From: Tepidimonas sediminis
GTDB taxonomy: Bacteria > Pseudomonadota > Gammaproteobacteria > Burkholderiales > Burkholderiaceae_C
Assembly (NCBI RefSeq): GCF_007556605.1
Contig: NZ_VJND01000004.1
Coordinates: 62,001-126,000 of the forward strand
DNA: 64,000 nt
Direction of reading: 5' to 3'
The notes beneath the pieces were generated by a model. The model searched no databases and was not told the origin of the DNA. It worked only from the letters and a program-made list of their open reading frames with translations. Numbering within the stretch: position 1 is the stretch's first letter; each line of letters opens with the position of its first letter. A program made the position numbers and the translations under genes. This document shows positions 20,339-32,485 of the stretch, piece after piece.

Positions 20339-21094
20339 ATGCGGCGCCCTGCACGTTTCTGGATCGTGACCCTGGCCGCGCTGGTGGCGTTCGCGCTGAC
20401 GGCGTCGCTGGGCGTCTGGCAGCTCGGGCGCGCCGAGCTCAAGCGCGCGCTGCTGGCGCAGCAGCAGGCGCAGCGTGCCGCACCGCCGCTGGGCTGGGAC
20501 GAGCTGCGCGACGCCGCCGCGCGCGGTGCGCTCGAGCAGCTGCACGGCCGCACGGTGCGCCTGCAGGGCCGTTGGGTGGCGCCGGCCACCGTGCTGCTGG
20601 ACAACCGCCCTCACCAGGGACGTGCCGGCTACGTCGCGGTGACGCCGCTGCAGGCCGACGGGGCGCCGGTGGCGGTGCTGGTGCAACGTGGCTGGCTGCC
20701 GCGCCTGGCCGATGAGCGCTCGCGCGTGCCCGCACTGCTCACCCCGGACGACAAGGTCGTGCGGGTGGAGGGGCGGCTCGCCCCGCCGCCGTCGCGGCTG
20801 TTCCAGCTCGGCCCCGACGAGGAGGGCCCGATACGGCAGAATATCGACGTGGCGGCCGCGGCGGCGCGCTGGCGGCTGCCGCTGCTGCTGGCCTCGGTGC
20901 AGCAGACCGGGCCTGGCGAGGAGCGCACGGCCGACGGGCTGGCGCTGCAGCGCGACTGGCCGGTGGTGGCCGTCGCCCCCGAGAAACACCTGGGCTACGC
21001 GGTGCAGTGGTTTGCGCTGGCGGGCCTGATCGCGGCCCTGTATGTCTGGTTCCAATTCCTCCTCCCCCGCCGGCGGCGCACCGGGCTGGCGTGA
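20339..21094 (+). CDS. SURF1 family oxidase assembly protein
   Basis: Heme a-binding assembly factor (Surf1/Shy1) for aa3 oxidases. The 251-aa product has the usual two membrane helices, one near the N terminus (FWIVTLAALVAFALTASLGVWQLGR, split, 7-30) and one at the C terminus (YAVQWFALAGLIAALYVWFQF, split, near 222-241), with a periplasmic domain between containing LDNRPHQGRAGY. It begins the second oxidase-assembly operon (surf1, SCO-like, ctaA, ctaB, sco). The start follows the family N terminus. Confidence 0.93.
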   Translation: MRRPARFWIVTLAALVAFALTASLGVWQLGRAELKRALLAQQQAQRAAPPLGWDELRDAAARGALEQLHGRTVRLQGRWVAPATVLLDNRPHQGRAGYVAVTPLQADGAPVAVLVQRGWLPRLADERSRVPALLTPDDKVVRVEGRLAPPPSRLFQLGPDEEGPIRQNIDVAAAAARWRLPLLLASVQQTGPGEERTADGLALQRDWPVVAVAPEKHLGYAVQWFALAGLIAALYVWFQFLLPRRRRTGLA

Positions 21095-21752
21095 CGAGCC
21101 GCTGACGCTGACGGTGCACGCGCTGCCGACCCCTGGCGGCGCGATGGTGCGCGACCCGGCGGCCACGCGCGCCGGGCGACTGAAGATGCTGCTGCTGTTC
21201 CTGGTGGCGGCCTCGCCGGTGATCGCGTCGTACTTCACCTACTATGTGATCCGGCCCGAGGGGCGGCGCAACTACGGCGAGCTGATCGAGCCGCAGCGGC
21301 CGCTGCCGGCCATCGCCGGCGTGGACACCGAGGGACGCACCGTGCCGCTGACGGCGCTGCGTCACCAATGGCTGTTCGTCAGCGTCGCCGACAGCGCCTG
21401 CGACGCGCAGTGCGAGCGCCACCTGTACCTGCAGCGCCAGCTGCGCGAAAGCCTCGGCAAGGACAAGGACCGCATGGACTGGGTGTGGCTGCGCACCGGC
21501 AGTCGCGAGTTCCCCGAACGGCTGCGCCCGGCGCTCGCCGCCGCCACCGTGCTGTGGGTGGACGAGGCCGAGCTGGCGCGCTGGCTGGAGCCGGCGCCGG
21601 GCCGCCGGCTGAGCGACCACCTGTACGTGGTCGATCCGATCGGCAACTGGATGATGCGCTTTCCGGCCGAGGCCGACCCGGGCCGCATGCGGCGCGACCT
21701 GGAGCGGCTGATGCGCGCCTCCAGCTCGTGGGACCGCCCCGGCCGCCCCTGA
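21042..21752 (+). CDS. Membrane-anchored SCO-like protein
   Basis: A 236-aa protein with one membrane helix (about 49-70, MLLLFLVAASPVIASYFTYYV) and a periplasmic thioredoxin-like domain. Such genes sit between surf1 and ctaA in Burkholderiales and are usually called hypothetical. Here SACDAQC gives a CxxxC pair (Cys120, Cys124), and LSDHLYVVDPIGNWM supplies a His193, the three positions that bind copper in SCO proteins. The ATG at 21042 overlaps surf1 by 53 nt; an ATG at 21144 is the alternative but would drop a conserved-looking N-terminal tract. Confidence 0.7.
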   Translation: MSGSNSSSPAGGAPGWRDEPLTLTVHALPTPGGAMVRDPAATRAGRLKMLLLFLVAASPVIASYFTYYVIRPEGRRNYGELIEPQRPLPAIAGVDTEGRTVPLTALRHQWLFVSVADSACDAQCERHLYLQRQLRESLGKDKDRMDWVWLRTGSREFPERLRPALAAATVLWVDEAELARWLEPAPGRRLSDHLYVVDPIGNWMMRFPAEADPGRMRRDLERLMRASSSWDRPGRP

Positions 21753-21770
21753 CGCGCAGGAGCCCGCCGC

Positions 21771-22919
21771 GTGGACACGTTCGAGACCTTCGTCGACTGG
21801 AGCCCGGTGTTCCGGCTGCTGCTGGTGGGGATGCTGATCGCCGCCGGCCCGCTGCTGTGGGTGTGGTTGCGCAGCCGCGGCGCGCCGCCGGTGCAGCGGC
21901 TGCGCGCGCTGGCGGCGCTGACGCTGTTCCTGACGTTCGACCTGGTGTTGTTCGGTGCGTTCACGCGTCTGACCGACTCCGGTCTCGGGTGTCCGGACTG
22001 GCCGGGGTGCTACGGGGCGGCCAGTCCGATCGGCGCGCGCGCCGACATCACCGCCGCGCAGGCCGCGATGCCGACCGGGCCGGTGACGTGGTCCAAGGCC
22101 TGGATCGAGATGATCCACCGCTACCTGGCCACCGCGGTGGGCGGGCTGATCCTGGTCATGGCCGTGGTCAGCACGGTGGAGCGGCGGCGTGCGCACACGC
22201 CGGTGCGGTGGGCGTGGCTGACGCTGGCGTGGGTGTGCCTGCAGGGCGCGTTCGGGGCGCTGACGGTGACGATGAAGCTGTTTCCGGCGATCGTCACGCT
22301 GCACCTGCTCGGCGGCATGGTGCTGCTGGCGCTGCTGCGCTGGCAGGACGTGCGCTGGGGGGCGCCATCGGCGTCCGGGGAGACCCCGGCGGCACTGCGT
22401 GCGGCGCTGTGGGGGTTGTTCGCGCTGGTGTGGCTGCAGATCGCACTGGGGGGCTGGGTCAGCACCAACTACGCCGTGCTGGCCTGTCGTGACTTTCCCA
22501 CCTGTCAGGGCAGCTGGTGGCCGGAGATGGACTTCGCGCGCGGTTTCGAGCTGTGGCGCGAGCTGGGCGTGCAGGGCAGTGGTGAGGCGCTGCCGTTTGC
22601 GGCGCTGACGGCGATCCACTACGTGCACCGGCTGTTTGCCTACCTCGTGCTGGCGGCGCTGGCCGCGGTAGGGGTGTGGCAGTGGCGGATCGGCCAGCGG
22701 GCGCGTGCGCGCTGGCTGTGGGGGCTGGCCGGCTGGCAGCTGCTGACCGGCCTGTCCAACGTGGTGCTGGATTGGCCGCTGGTGGCGGCGGTGGCGCACA
22801 CCGGTGGGGCGGCGGCGCTGGTGGTGGTGCTGAGCGGCTGGCTGGCGCAGCCGGCCGTCCGCGCCGCGCGCACGCCGGTGCTGGACAGACCGCTGGCGGC
22901 AGGGGGAGGGCGGGCATGA
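21771..22919 (+). CDS. ctaA: Heme A synthase (COX15/CtaA)
   Basis: Oxidises the C8 methyl of heme O to the formyl of heme A. The 382-aa protein has eight membrane helices in two pseudo-repeats. Conserved His-containing segments: [13 protein letters not shown] (about 108), [11 protein letters not shown] (about 179), [13 protein letters not shown] (about 281) and [13 protein letters not shown] (about 342). Cys pair in [14 protein letters not shown] (about 70) as in the class with a regulatory disulfide. GTG start. Its stop overlaps the ctaB start (ATGA). Confidence 0.95.
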   Translation: MDTFETFVDWSPVFRLLLVGMLIAAGPLLWVWLRSRGAPPVQRLRALAALTLFLTFDLVLFGAFTRLTDSGLGCPDWPGCYGAASPIGARADITAAQAAMPTGPVTWSKAWIEMIHRYLATAVGGLILVMAVVSTVERRRAHTPVRWAWLTLAWVCLQGAFGALTVTMKLFPAIVTLHLLGGMVLLALLRWQDVRWGAPSASGETPAALRAALWGLFALVWLQIALGGWVSTNYAVLACRDFPTCQGSWWPEMDFARGFELWRELGVQGSGEALPFAALTAIHYVHRLFAYLVLAALAAVGVWQWRIGQRARARWLWGLAGWQLLTGLSNVVLDWPLVAAVAHTGGAAALVVVLSGWLAQPAVRAARTPVLDRPLAAGGGRA

Positions 22920-23833
22920 GCGCCGGCAGCATCCCCGCGCCCAAGCCACTGCCGGCGGTGTGGCGGCAGTACTACGTGCTGATGAAGCCGCGCGTCATCC
23001 AGCTGATCGTCTTCTGCGCCTTCATCGGCATGGTGCTGGCGGTGCCGGGCTGGCCCGGCGCGGCGCAGTGGCGCACGATGGCGCTGGCCAGCCTCGGCAT
23101 CTGGATGGTGTCGGGAGCGGCGGCAGCGTTCAACTGTCTGATCGAGCAGCACATCGACGCGCGCATGCGGCGCACCGCCTGGCGTCCGACGGCGCGCGGC
23201 GAGCTGACCCGGGCGCAGGCGCTGGCATTCTCGGCCGCGCTGTGTGCCGCCGGCTCGGCGCTGCTGTACCTCGCGGTCAATCCGCTGACGATGTGGCTGA
23301 CGCTGGCCACCTTCGTCGGCTATGCGATCGTCTACACCGTGATCCTCAAGCCCCTGACGCCCCAGAACATCGTCATCGGCGGTGCCTCCGGGGCGATGCC
23401 GCCGGTGCTGGGCTGGGCGGCGATGACCAACGCGGTCACCGCCGAGGCGCTGGTGCTGTTTCTGATCATCTTCCTGTGGACGCCGCCGCACTTCTGGGCG
23501 CTGGCGCTGTACCGCGTCGAGGACTACCGCAAGTCCGGCCTGCCGATGCTGCCGGTGACGCACGGCTCCGAATTCACCCGGCTGCACATCCTGCTGTACA
23601 CGCTGGTGCTGTTTGCCGCCTGTCTGCTGCCGTATCTGCTGCGCATGAGCGGCTGGCTGTACCTGCTGGCCGCCGTCGTGCTCAACGCCGGCTTCGTGGC
23701 GTACGCCTGGCGGCTGTGGCGGTCGTATTCCGACGAGCAGGCGCGCCGCACGTTCCGCTTCTCGTTGATTCACCTGTCGCTGCTGTTCGCCGCGATGCTG
23801 GTGGACCACTACCTGGTCACGCTCTGGCCATGA
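22916..23833 (+). CDS. ctaB: Protoheme IX farnesyltransferase (heme O synthase)
   Basis: UbiA-superfamily prenyltransferase that adds farnesyl to heme B to give heme O, the substrate of CtaA. The 305-aa product has about eight to nine membrane helices and the diphosphate/Mg motif [19 protein letters not shown] (split, about 73-91) plus the second motif [19 protein letters not shown] (about 199-217). Start overlaps the ctaA stop; its stop overlaps the sco start (ATGA). Also known as cyoE. Confidence 0.96.
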   Translation: MSAGSIPAPKPLPAVWRQYYVLMKPRVIQLIVFCAFIGMVLAVPGWPGAAQWRTMALASLGIWMVSGAAAAFNCLIEQHIDARMRRTAWRPTARGELTRAQALAFSAALCAAGSALLYLAVNPLTMWLTLATFVGYAIVYTVILKPLTPQNIVIGGASGAMPPVLGWAAMTNAVTAEALVLFLIIFLWTPPHFWALALYRVEDYRKSGLPMLPVTHGSEFTRLHILLYTLVLFAACLLPYLLRMSGWLYLLAAVVLNAGFVAYAWRLWRSYSDEQARRTFRFSLIHLSLLFAAMLVDHYLVTLWP

Positions 23834-24474
23834 CCTTCGTGCCTCCGTCCACCGTTCCCCGTCCGCCCGGCGAGCCGGGCGCGCGCCGCGCCGCGCTGCG
23901 CGGCCTGCTGGCGCTGGCCGGCGCGCCGTGGCTGGTCGCCTGCAGCGACCAGCCGGCGTTCCACGGCATCGACCTCACCGGCGCGGACTACGCGCAGGGC
24001 TTCGACCTGCCGGACCAGAACGGCCAGCGGCGCACGCTGGCGGACTTCCGCGGCAAGGTGGTGGTGGTGTTTTTCGGCTACACGCAGTGTCCCGATGTGT
24101 GTCCCACGTCGCTGGGCGAGCTGGCCGAAGCCAAGCGCCTGCTCGGCGCGGACGGCGAGCGGCTGCAGGGCATCTTCATCAGCGTCGATCCCGAGCGCGA
24201 CACGCCCGAGGTGATGCGCGCCTACATGGCCAGCTTCGACCCGTCGTTCCTGGCCCTGCGCGCCAGCCCCGAGGAACTGCCCGCACTGGCCAAGGCGTTC
24301 AAGGTCTATTACAGGAAAGTCGAGGGGCCGACACCGACCAGCTACACGATGGACCACTCGGCCGGCAGCTACGTGTACGACACGCACGGGCGGCTGCGCC
24401 TGTACCACCGCTACGGCAGCGGGGCGCAGGCGCTGGCCAGCGACGTGCGGAGGCTGCTGCGCGAGGCGGGGTGA
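23830..24474 (+). CDS. SCO1/SenC copper chaperone
   Basis: Delivers copper to, or reduces, the CuA site of subunit II. The 214-aa protein has a lipoprotein-like N terminus ([15 protein letters not shown], lipobox Cys near 38) and the SCO signature [13 protein letters not shown] (Cys87, Cys91) with the copper His176 in [24 protein letters not shown] is also typical. Last gene of the surf1-ctaA-ctaB-sco run, starting within the ctaB stop. Confidence 0.94.
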   Translation: MTFVPPSTVPRPPGEPGARRAALRGLLALAGAPWLVACSDQPAFHGIDLTGADYAQGFDLPDQNGQRRTLADFRGKVVVVFFGYTQCPDVCPTSLGELAEAKRLLGADGERLQGIFISVDPERDTPEVMRAYMASFDPSFLALRASPEELPALAKAFKVYYRKVEGPTPTSYTMDHSAGSYVYDTHGRLRLYHRYGSGAQALASDVRRLLREAG

Positions 24475-24496
24475 AGACTGTTGCTGCCCCCACCGT

Positions 24497-25540
24497 TCAA
24501 GCCGTCGCATCCGAAGCCTTGTCGGCCTCGGAGGTGAACGCGTCGGCGTAGAAGGCGTCCTGCGGCAGGCCGGCGGCGGCGTAGTCGCGGCGGGCCGAAT
24601 CGACGACGACCGGCGCGCCGCAGGCGTAGACCTCGAACCCCGACAGGTCCGGGTGGTCCTGCAACACCGCCAGGTGCACGAAGCCGGTGCGACCCTGCCA
24701 GCCGTCCTCGGGCAGCGCGTCCGAGACCACCGGTATGTAGGTCAGGTTCGGCATCTCGGCCGCCAGCGCGCGGACCCAGCCGTCCTGGTACAGGTCGTGC
24801 GGACGCCGGCCGCCCCAGTACAGCCACGTCGGCCGCCGGATGCCGGCGTGCCGCATGTGCTGCAGGATGGCCTTGATGGGGGCAAAGCCGGTGCCCGAGG
24901 CCAGCAGGATGATCGGCTTGTCGCTTTCCTCGCGCAGGAAGAAGCTGCCGAACGGTCCCTCGATGCGCAGAATCTCCTTTTCCTTCATGCCGCCGAAGAC
25001 GTGGTCGGTGAACTTGCCGCCCGGCATGTGGCGGATGTGCAGTTCCAGCTGCGGCGGCTCGGCGGCCACGTGCGGCGCGGTGGCCATCGAGTAGGCGCGG
25101 CGGCTGCCGTCGCGCAGCAGGAACTCCACGTACTGACCGGCGCGGTACTGGAACGGCTCGGTGGCCGGCAGCTGCAGCCGCACGATCATCACGTCGGGGG
25201 CGGCGCGCTCCAGTGCCAGCACGCGCACCGGCAGCTTCTTGACCGGGAAGGCGCCAGCCTCGGTGACCTGGCGCGCCTCGATCACGACGTCGCTGTGCGC
25301 GGTGGCGCAGCAGGTCAGGATCAGGCCGGCGGCCTCTTCCTCGGCCGACAGGGCCTTGTCCTGATGCGGCCCGTGCGTGACGGTGCCGCTGAGCTTGCGG
25401 CACTTGCACGAGCCACAAGCGCCGTCCTTGCAGCCGTAGGGCAGGCCGATGCCCTGGCGGATCGCGGCGGCCAGCAGGGTTTCGTGCTCGGTGGCGGTGA
25501 AGGTGCGGCCGCTGGGTTCGACGGTGATGGTGAATGTCAT
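24497..25540 (-). CDS. 2Fe-2S ferredoxin-NAD(P)H flavin oxidoreductase
   Basis: A 347-aa one-chain electron-transfer protein. N-terminal plant-type ferredoxin domain with Cys37, Cys42, Cys45 and Cys77 (CKDGACGSCKC ... LTCCA), then an FAD domain (RAYSMATAP near 138) and an NAD(P) domain (ILLASGTGFAPIKAIL near 222). In betaproteobacteria such proteins are annotated CDP-6-deoxy-delta-3,4-glucoseen reductase (AscD-like), but no sugar cluster is present, so it is more likely a generic reductase for an unknown oxygenase. The start follows the ferredoxin fold. Confidence 0.88.
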   Translation of the reverse strand: MTFTITVEPSGRTFTATEHETLLAAAIRQGIGLPYGCKDGACGSCKCRKLSGTVTHGPHQDKALSAEEEAAGLILTCCATAHSDVVIEARQVTEAGAFPVKKLPVRVLALERAAPDVMIVRLQLPATEPFQYRAGQYVEFLLRDGSRRAYSMATAPHVAAEPPQLELHIRHMPGGKFTDHVFGGMKEKEILRIEGPFGSFFLREESDKPIILLASGTGFAPIKAILQHMRHAGIRRPTWLYWGGRRPHDLYQDGWVRALAAEMPNLTYIPVVSDALPEDGWQGRTGFVHLAVLQDHPDLSGFEVYACGAPVVVDSARRDYAAAGLPQDAFYADAFTSEADKASDATA

Positions 25541-25656
25541 ACTCTGGCGCGGTGGGCCCGCAGGGGTGTCAAGGAAATCGAGGATGGGATTGTCGCAAAT
25601 GGCGGTGCTGCTCGCGCCGCCGTGGGCGCCAAGTCTGATGCGGAGGACGTGAACCG

Positions 25657-26610
25657 ATGCTGAACACGACGGGTGGGGCGCTGCCGGCGCGCTTCCGCCG
25701 CACGCGGTTGCTGATCGTCGGCTGCGGGGACGTGGGCACGCGCGTGGCCCGGCGCCTGGCCGGCCGGGTGCGCCTGTTGGCGCTGACCTCGACGCCGGCG
25801 CGCGTGCCGGCGCTGCGCGCATTGGGTGTCACGCCGCTGGTCGGGGATCTGGACGAGCCGCCCACGTTGCGGCGGCTGGCCGGGTTGGCGCAGCGGGTGC
25901 TGCACCTGGCGCCACCGCCTTCGCAGGGGCTGCGCGACTGGCGGCGCGACCCGCGCTCGCGCGCACTGGCGGCGGCACTGGCGCGGCGCAGCGTGCCGCA
26001 TCAGCTGGTCTACGGCTCCACCAGCGGGGTGTACGGTGACTGCGGCGGCGCCTGGGTGGACGAGACGCGCGCGCCCGATCCGCGCACGCCGCGGGCATGG
26101 CGGCGGCTGGACGCCGAGCGGACGTGGCGCCTGTGGGGACGGCAGACCGGTGCCCGCGTCACGCTGCTGCGCATCCCCGGCATCTACGCGCCGGATCGCC
26201 CCGGCGGGGCCCCGCAGCGCCTGCTGGGGGGCCTGCCGGTGCTGCGGCGCGAGGACGACGTCGTCACCAACCACATCCACGCCGATGACCTGGCGCGCGC
26301 CTGCGTGCGGGCGCTGTGGCTGGGCCGTCCGCAGCGCGTGGTCAACGTGGTCGACGACACCCAGCTGCCGATGGGGGACTGCCTGGACCGGGTGGCCGAC
26401 CTGCTCGGTCTGCCGCGTCCGCCGCGCCTCAGCCGCGCCGAGGCGCAGGGGCGCTTGCCGTTGGCGGTGCTGTCGTTCATGGACGAGTCACGCCGGCTGC
26501 GCAACCAGCGCCTCAAGCGCGAGCTGCGGCTGCGCCTGCGCTATCCCTCGGTGGAGGACGGTTGGGCTCAGGCCGCCGCGAGCTGGTCGCGCACCAACCA
26601 GAGCGAATAG
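25657..26610 (+). CDS. SDR/epimerase-like NAD(P)-binding protein
   Basis: A 317-aa extended-SDR protein. Rossmann motif LLIVGCGDVGTRVARRL (19-35) and the family YGSTSGVYGDCGG (about 121-133) are visible, but the catalytic YxxxK is not obvious: the corresponding region reads RAWRRLDAERTW. Related proteins (YeeZ-like) are annotated NAD-dependent epimerases of unknown substrate. Its 3' end overlaps the convergent antiporter by 43 nt. Divergent from the ferredoxin reductase with a 116-bp gap. Confidence 0.8.
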   Translation: MLNTTGGALPARFRRTRLLIVGCGDVGTRVARRLAGRVRLLALTSTPARVPALRALGVTPLVGDLDEPPTLRRLAGLAQRVLHLAPPPSQGLRDWRRDPRSRALAAALARRSVPHQLVYGSTSGVYGDCGGAWVDETRAPDPRTPRAWRRLDAERTWRLWGRQTGARVTLLRIPGIYAPDRPGGAPQRLLGGLPVLRREDDVVTNHIHADDLARACVRALWLGRPQRVVNVVDDTQLPMGDCLDRVADLLGLPRPPRLSRAEAQGRLPLAVLSFMDESRRLRNQRLKRELRLRLRYPSVEDGWAQAAASWSRTNQSE

Positions 26611-27554
26611 CCGACGTAGCCGGCGATCAGCAGCGCGCCCTCGGCGCGGTTGATGCGCCCGGGGCGGCCGCGCCAGCCCCAGCCGAGCACGAACAACGCC
26701 AGCGTGAACGCCGCCATCACCGGCAGGTCGCGGCTCAGCAGCGCCGCCTCGGCCTGCATCGGCGCGATGGCGCCCGCCAGGCCCGCCACCGCCAGCGTGT
26801 TGAAGAGGTTGGAGCCGATCACGTTGCCCAGCGCCAGGTCGTGCTCGCCCTTGCGCGCGGCGGCGATCGAGGAGGCCAGCTCCGGCAGCGAGGTGCCCAC
26901 CGCGACGATCGTCAGGCCGATGACGAGGTCGCTGACGCCCAGCGCCTGCGCGACGCTGACCGCGCCCCAGACCAGCGCGCGCGAGCTCGCCACCAGCAGC
27001 ACGAGGCCCAGCGCCAGCTCGGCCCAGGCGCGGCCGACCGGCAGCGTCGTGGCCTGCAGCTCGACCTCGGTCTCGGCGGCCAGCGTGTCGGCGCCGTGCC
27101 GCACGCCCTGCCAGATCGACCATGCCATCAGCGCCGCGAACACCGCGAGCATCGCCCCGGCCTCGGCGCGCGTGATCGCCAGGTCCCACGCCAGCAGCAG
27201 CGCCAGCGCGGTGACGGCGGTGAGGATCGGCAGCTCCTGCCGCAGCACCTGCGACTGCACCGCGATCGGGCTGATCAGCGCCGTCAGGCCGAGGATGAGG
27301 CCGATGTTGGCGATGTTGGAGCCGTAGGCGTTGCCCAGCGCGATGCCGGGGTTGCCCTCCAGCGCCGACAGCACCGACACCGCCAGCTCGGGCGCGGAGG
27401 TGCCAAAGCCGATGATGACCGCGCCGATCAGCAGCGGCGGCAGCCCGAAGTGGCGCGCGATGGCGGCGGCGGCGGCGACGAAGCGGTCGGCCGACCAGAC
27501 CAGCACGGCCAGCCCGAGAACGATCGCGACGAGGGGCAGCAGGGGGGTGATCAT
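26568..27554 (-). CDS. Calcium/sodium antiporter
   Basis: YrbG-like exchanger of the CaCA family, 328 aa, about ten membrane helices in two repeats. Each repeat has the alpha motif: GFGTSAPELAVSVLSALEGNPGIALGNAYGSNIANIG (split, about 53-89) and VGTSLPELASSIAAARKGEHDLALGNVIGSN (split, about 202-232), with acidic residues for cation binding. The start at 27554 is chosen because the longer frame runs into tRNA-Leu. It lies 55 nt downstream of the tRNA on the same strand and may be read through from it. Confidence 0.93.
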   Translation of the reverse strand: MITPLLPLVAIVLGLAVLVWSADRFVAAAAAIARHFGLPPLLIGAVIIGFGTSAPELAVSVLSALEGNPGIALGNAYGSNIANIGLILGLTALISPIAVQSQVLRQELPILTAVTALALLLAWDLAITRAEAGAMLAVFAALMAWSIWQGVRHGADTLAAETEVELQATTLPVGRAWAELALGLVLLVASSRALVWGAVSVAQALGVSDLVIGLTIVAVGTSLPELASSIAAARKGEHDLALGNVIGSNLFNTLAVAGLAGAIAPMQAEAALLSRDLPVMAAFTLALFVLGWGWRGRPGRINRAEGALLIAGYVGYSLWLVRDQLAAA

Positions 27555-27609
27555 GGGAAAGGCGCGCCGGCCCTGGGGCGCGCGGCCGCGGGGCGGCCGG
27601 CAGCTGGGC

Positions 27610-27696
27610 TGGTGCCGGAGGCCGGACTCGAACCGGCACGGTGTCGCCACCGGCAGATTTTGAATCTGCTGCGTCTACCTATTTCGCCACTCCGGC
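27610..27696 (-). tRNA. tRNA-Leu (anticodon CAA)
   Basis: An 87-nt tRNA with encoded CCA. Acceptor arms GCCGGAG / CTCCGGC; D-loop with TAGGTAGAC; anticodon stem GCAGA / TCTGC with loop TTCAAAA giving CAA; a long variable arm (CGGTGGCGACACCG) as in class II tRNAs; T-arm GCCGGTTCGAGTCCGGC. The long arm plus anticodon identify leucine (UUG codon). Confidence 0.97.
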
Positions 27697-27709
27697 CCGT
27701 GGACGGAAA

Positions 27710-27718
27710 ATTATGGCA
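27710..27718 (-). promoter_or_regulatory. Extended -10 element for tRNA-Leu
   Basis: Minus strand TGCCATAAT fits TGnTATAAT with one mismatch. Transcription would start near 27703, about 7 nt before the mature 5' end. No clear -35 is present. Confidence 0.4.
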
Positions 27719-27783
27719 CATTCACGCCACCGGCCCCCGCGGGGCCGGCGCGCCGATCCTGTCGACCTCCTGCTGCCGTCGCG

Positions 27784-28728
27784 ATGAGTCGTTCCACGAA
27801 ACAGCCTGTCCGCCGCCGCGCCCCGCGCCGCTACCCCACGATCGAGGATGCCATCGGCCACACGCCGCTGGTGGCGCTGCAGCGCATCGGCGAGCCGGAC
27901 AACCGCGCGCGCGGCAACGTCGTGCTGGGCAAGCTGGAGGGCAACAACCCGGCCGGCTCGGTCAAGGACCGCCCGGCGCTGTCGATGATCCGTCGCGCCG
28001 AGGAGCGCGGCGAGATCCGCCCCGGCGACACGCTGATCGAGGCCACCAGCGGCAACACCGGCATCGCGCTGGCGATGGCGGCGGCCATCCGCGGCTACCG
28101 CATGGTGCTGATCATGCCGGAGGATCTCTCGATCGAGCGGGCGCAGACGATGAAGGCGTTCGGCGCCGAGCTGATCCTCACGCCCAGGAGCGGCGGCATG
28201 GAGTACGCGCGTGACCTGGCGGAGAAGATGCAGCGCGAGGGCAAGGGCAAGGTGCTGGACCAGTTCGCCAACCCGGACAACCCGCGCATCCACTACGAGA
28301 CCACCGGCCCCGAGATCTGGCAGCAGACCGGCGGGCGCATCACGCACTTCGTCAGCGCGATGGGCACCACCGGCACCATCACGGGGGTGAGCCGCTTCCT
28401 GAAGGAGAAGAACCCGGCGATCCGCGTGATCGGCGCGCAGCCCAGCGAAGGCTCGCGCATCCCCGGCATCCGCAAGTGGCCGCCGGAGTACCTGCCGAAG
28501 ATCTACGACCCCTCGGGCGTGGACGAGCTGGTCTACGTCAGCCAGGCGGATGCCGAGGCGATGTGCCGCCGCCTGGCGCGCGAGGAGGGGATCTTCGCCG
28601 GCATCTCGGCCGCCGGGGCGTGCTGGGTGGCGCAGAGAATCGCGGCGCAGGTGGAAAACGCCACCATCGTCTTCATCGTCTGCGACCGCGGCGACCGCTA
28701 CCTGTCCACCGGAGTGTTTCCGGCCTGA
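27784..28728 (+). CDS. cysM: Cysteine synthase B (O-acetylserine sulfhydrylase)
   Basis: PLP enzyme making cysteine from O-acetylserine; the B isoform can use thiosulfate to give S-sulfocysteine, relevant beside a sulfur-oxidation genome. The 314-aa product closely follows E. coli CysM: LEGNNPAGSVKDRPALSM with the PLP Lys (about 58-75), EATSGNTGIALAM (phosphate/substrate loop, about 87), FVSAMGTTGTITGVSRFL (about 190) and CDRGDRYLSTGVF at the C terminus. An extra basic ~15-residue N terminus (STKQPVRRRAPRRYP) is unusual. Confidence 0.94.
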   Translation: MSRSTKQPVRRRAPRRYPTIEDAIGHTPLVALQRIGEPDNRARGNVVLGKLEGNNPAGSVKDRPALSMIRRAEERGEIRPGDTLIEATSGNTGIALAMAAAIRGYRMVLIMPEDLSIERAQTMKAFGAELILTPRSGGMEYARDLAEKMQREGKGKVLDQFANPDNPRIHYETTGPEIWQQTGGRITHFVSAMGTTGTITGVSRFLKEKNPAIRVIGAQPSEGSRIPGIRKWPPEYLPKIYDPSGVDELVYVSQADAEAMCRRLAREEGIFAGISAAGACWVAQRIAAQVENATIVFIVCDRGDRYLSTGVFPA

Positions 28729-28845
28729 GCACCCGTGGCGGCGGCCGGTGGCCGGTCAAACCGGCAGCCGTCTCGGGGTTTTGCCCAAGGCGCGGACCAC
28801 GAGCGGGTGGCTCACCGTACAATGGACGCTTCCACAGGCGAACCG

Positions 28846-29079
28846 ATGACCATGCAGATCGACCGTGAACTGGACGCGCGCGGGCTGAACTGCCCGCTGC
28901 CCATCCTGAAGGCCAAGAAGGCGCTGGCGGAGATGACCAGCGGCCAGGTGCTCAAGGTGATCGCCACCGACGCGGGCTCGGTGCGCGACTTCCAGGCCTT
29001 CGCCCGTCAGACCGGCAACGAGCTGCTGCACCAGGAATCGAACGGCGGCGAGCACATCTCGATCCTGAAGCGGCGCTGA
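28846..29079 (+). CDS. tusA: Sulfur carrier protein TusA family
   Basis: Small (77-aa) persulfide carrier of the TusA/SirA fold. The active-site Cys lies in the signature LDARGLNCPLPILKAKKAL (about 7-25). TusA moves sulfane sulfur in tRNA thiolation and, in sulfur oxidisers, between rhodanese and oxidation enzymes; with no DsrE or hdr genes nearby, the tRNA role is the default. ATG at 28846 is taken; 28852 is equally possible. A -10-like TACAAT (28818-28823) lies just upstream, and a terminator follows. Confidence 0.9.
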   Translation: MTMQIDRELDARGLNCPLPILKAKKALAEMTSGQVLKVIATDAGSVRDFQAFARQTGNELLHQESNGGEHISILKRR

Positions 29080-29175
29080 ACCGGCCACCGCGTCCGGCCG
29101 GGCGCCGTGACGGACGGGCCGCCCCGGCCGCGTCTGACTGTGGCCGGCCCGCGGCCGCCGCCAAGGCCCACGCCC

Positions 29176-29204
29176 AAGCCCCCGCTCGCGGGGGCTTTGC
29201 CTTT
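29176..29204 (+). terminator. Rho-independent terminator after tusA
   Basis: AAGCCCCCGC (29176-29185) and GCGGGGGCTT (29188-29197) form a perfect 10-bp stem, followed by TGCCTTT. It lies between tusA and the convergent valS; the T-rich side is on the plus strand. Confidence 0.7.
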
Positions 29205-29256
29205 GGACGAGAGCCGCCGCGCCCTCCGGAGAGGGCGCCGCGCAGGCCGGCGCCCG

Positions 29257-32214
<2,958 letters not shown>

Positions 32215-32347
32215 GGGGATGGCTCGCTTGGCGGAAACGACGGCGTGCGTGCGCCGGGACGGGGCGCGCAGCGCCGCCCGGCGACCGGAAAAGCTCCGAT
32301 TGTAGGAGGCGGGGCGACGGTGCCACGGCCGAGACGCACCGATTGAG

Positions 32348-32372
32348 GGCGTCAATGGCGGGCATTGACGCC
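32348..32372. repeat. 10-bp perfect inverted repeat between valS and rubrerythrin
   Basis: GGCGTCAATG and CATTGACGCC face each other across a 5-base centre (GCGGG). The element is in the middle of the 271-bp divergent gap, 133 bp from valS and 113 bp from the rubrerythrin start. The symmetry and lack of a T-run suggest an operator rather than a terminator; each arm contains a TTGACG that could also be a -35. The factor is unknown. Confidence 0.4.
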
Positions 32373-32485
32373 GACCGCTGGACAGCCGGCGCCGAGGTGG
32401 CTAAGGTTGTCGTGGTCCGCCATGACCGCCGACGAGGTGGCGTGGTGGCGTCCGTCCCAACCACCCTCAGACAGGAGAGACGACC

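Noticed and set aside
26316-28214. Very long plus-strand open frame across the antiporter and tRNA-Leu
   Set aside because: Frame is opposite to the antiporter codons, composition is His/Arg/Gln-rich and it crosses a tRNA gene; a GC-rich shadow.
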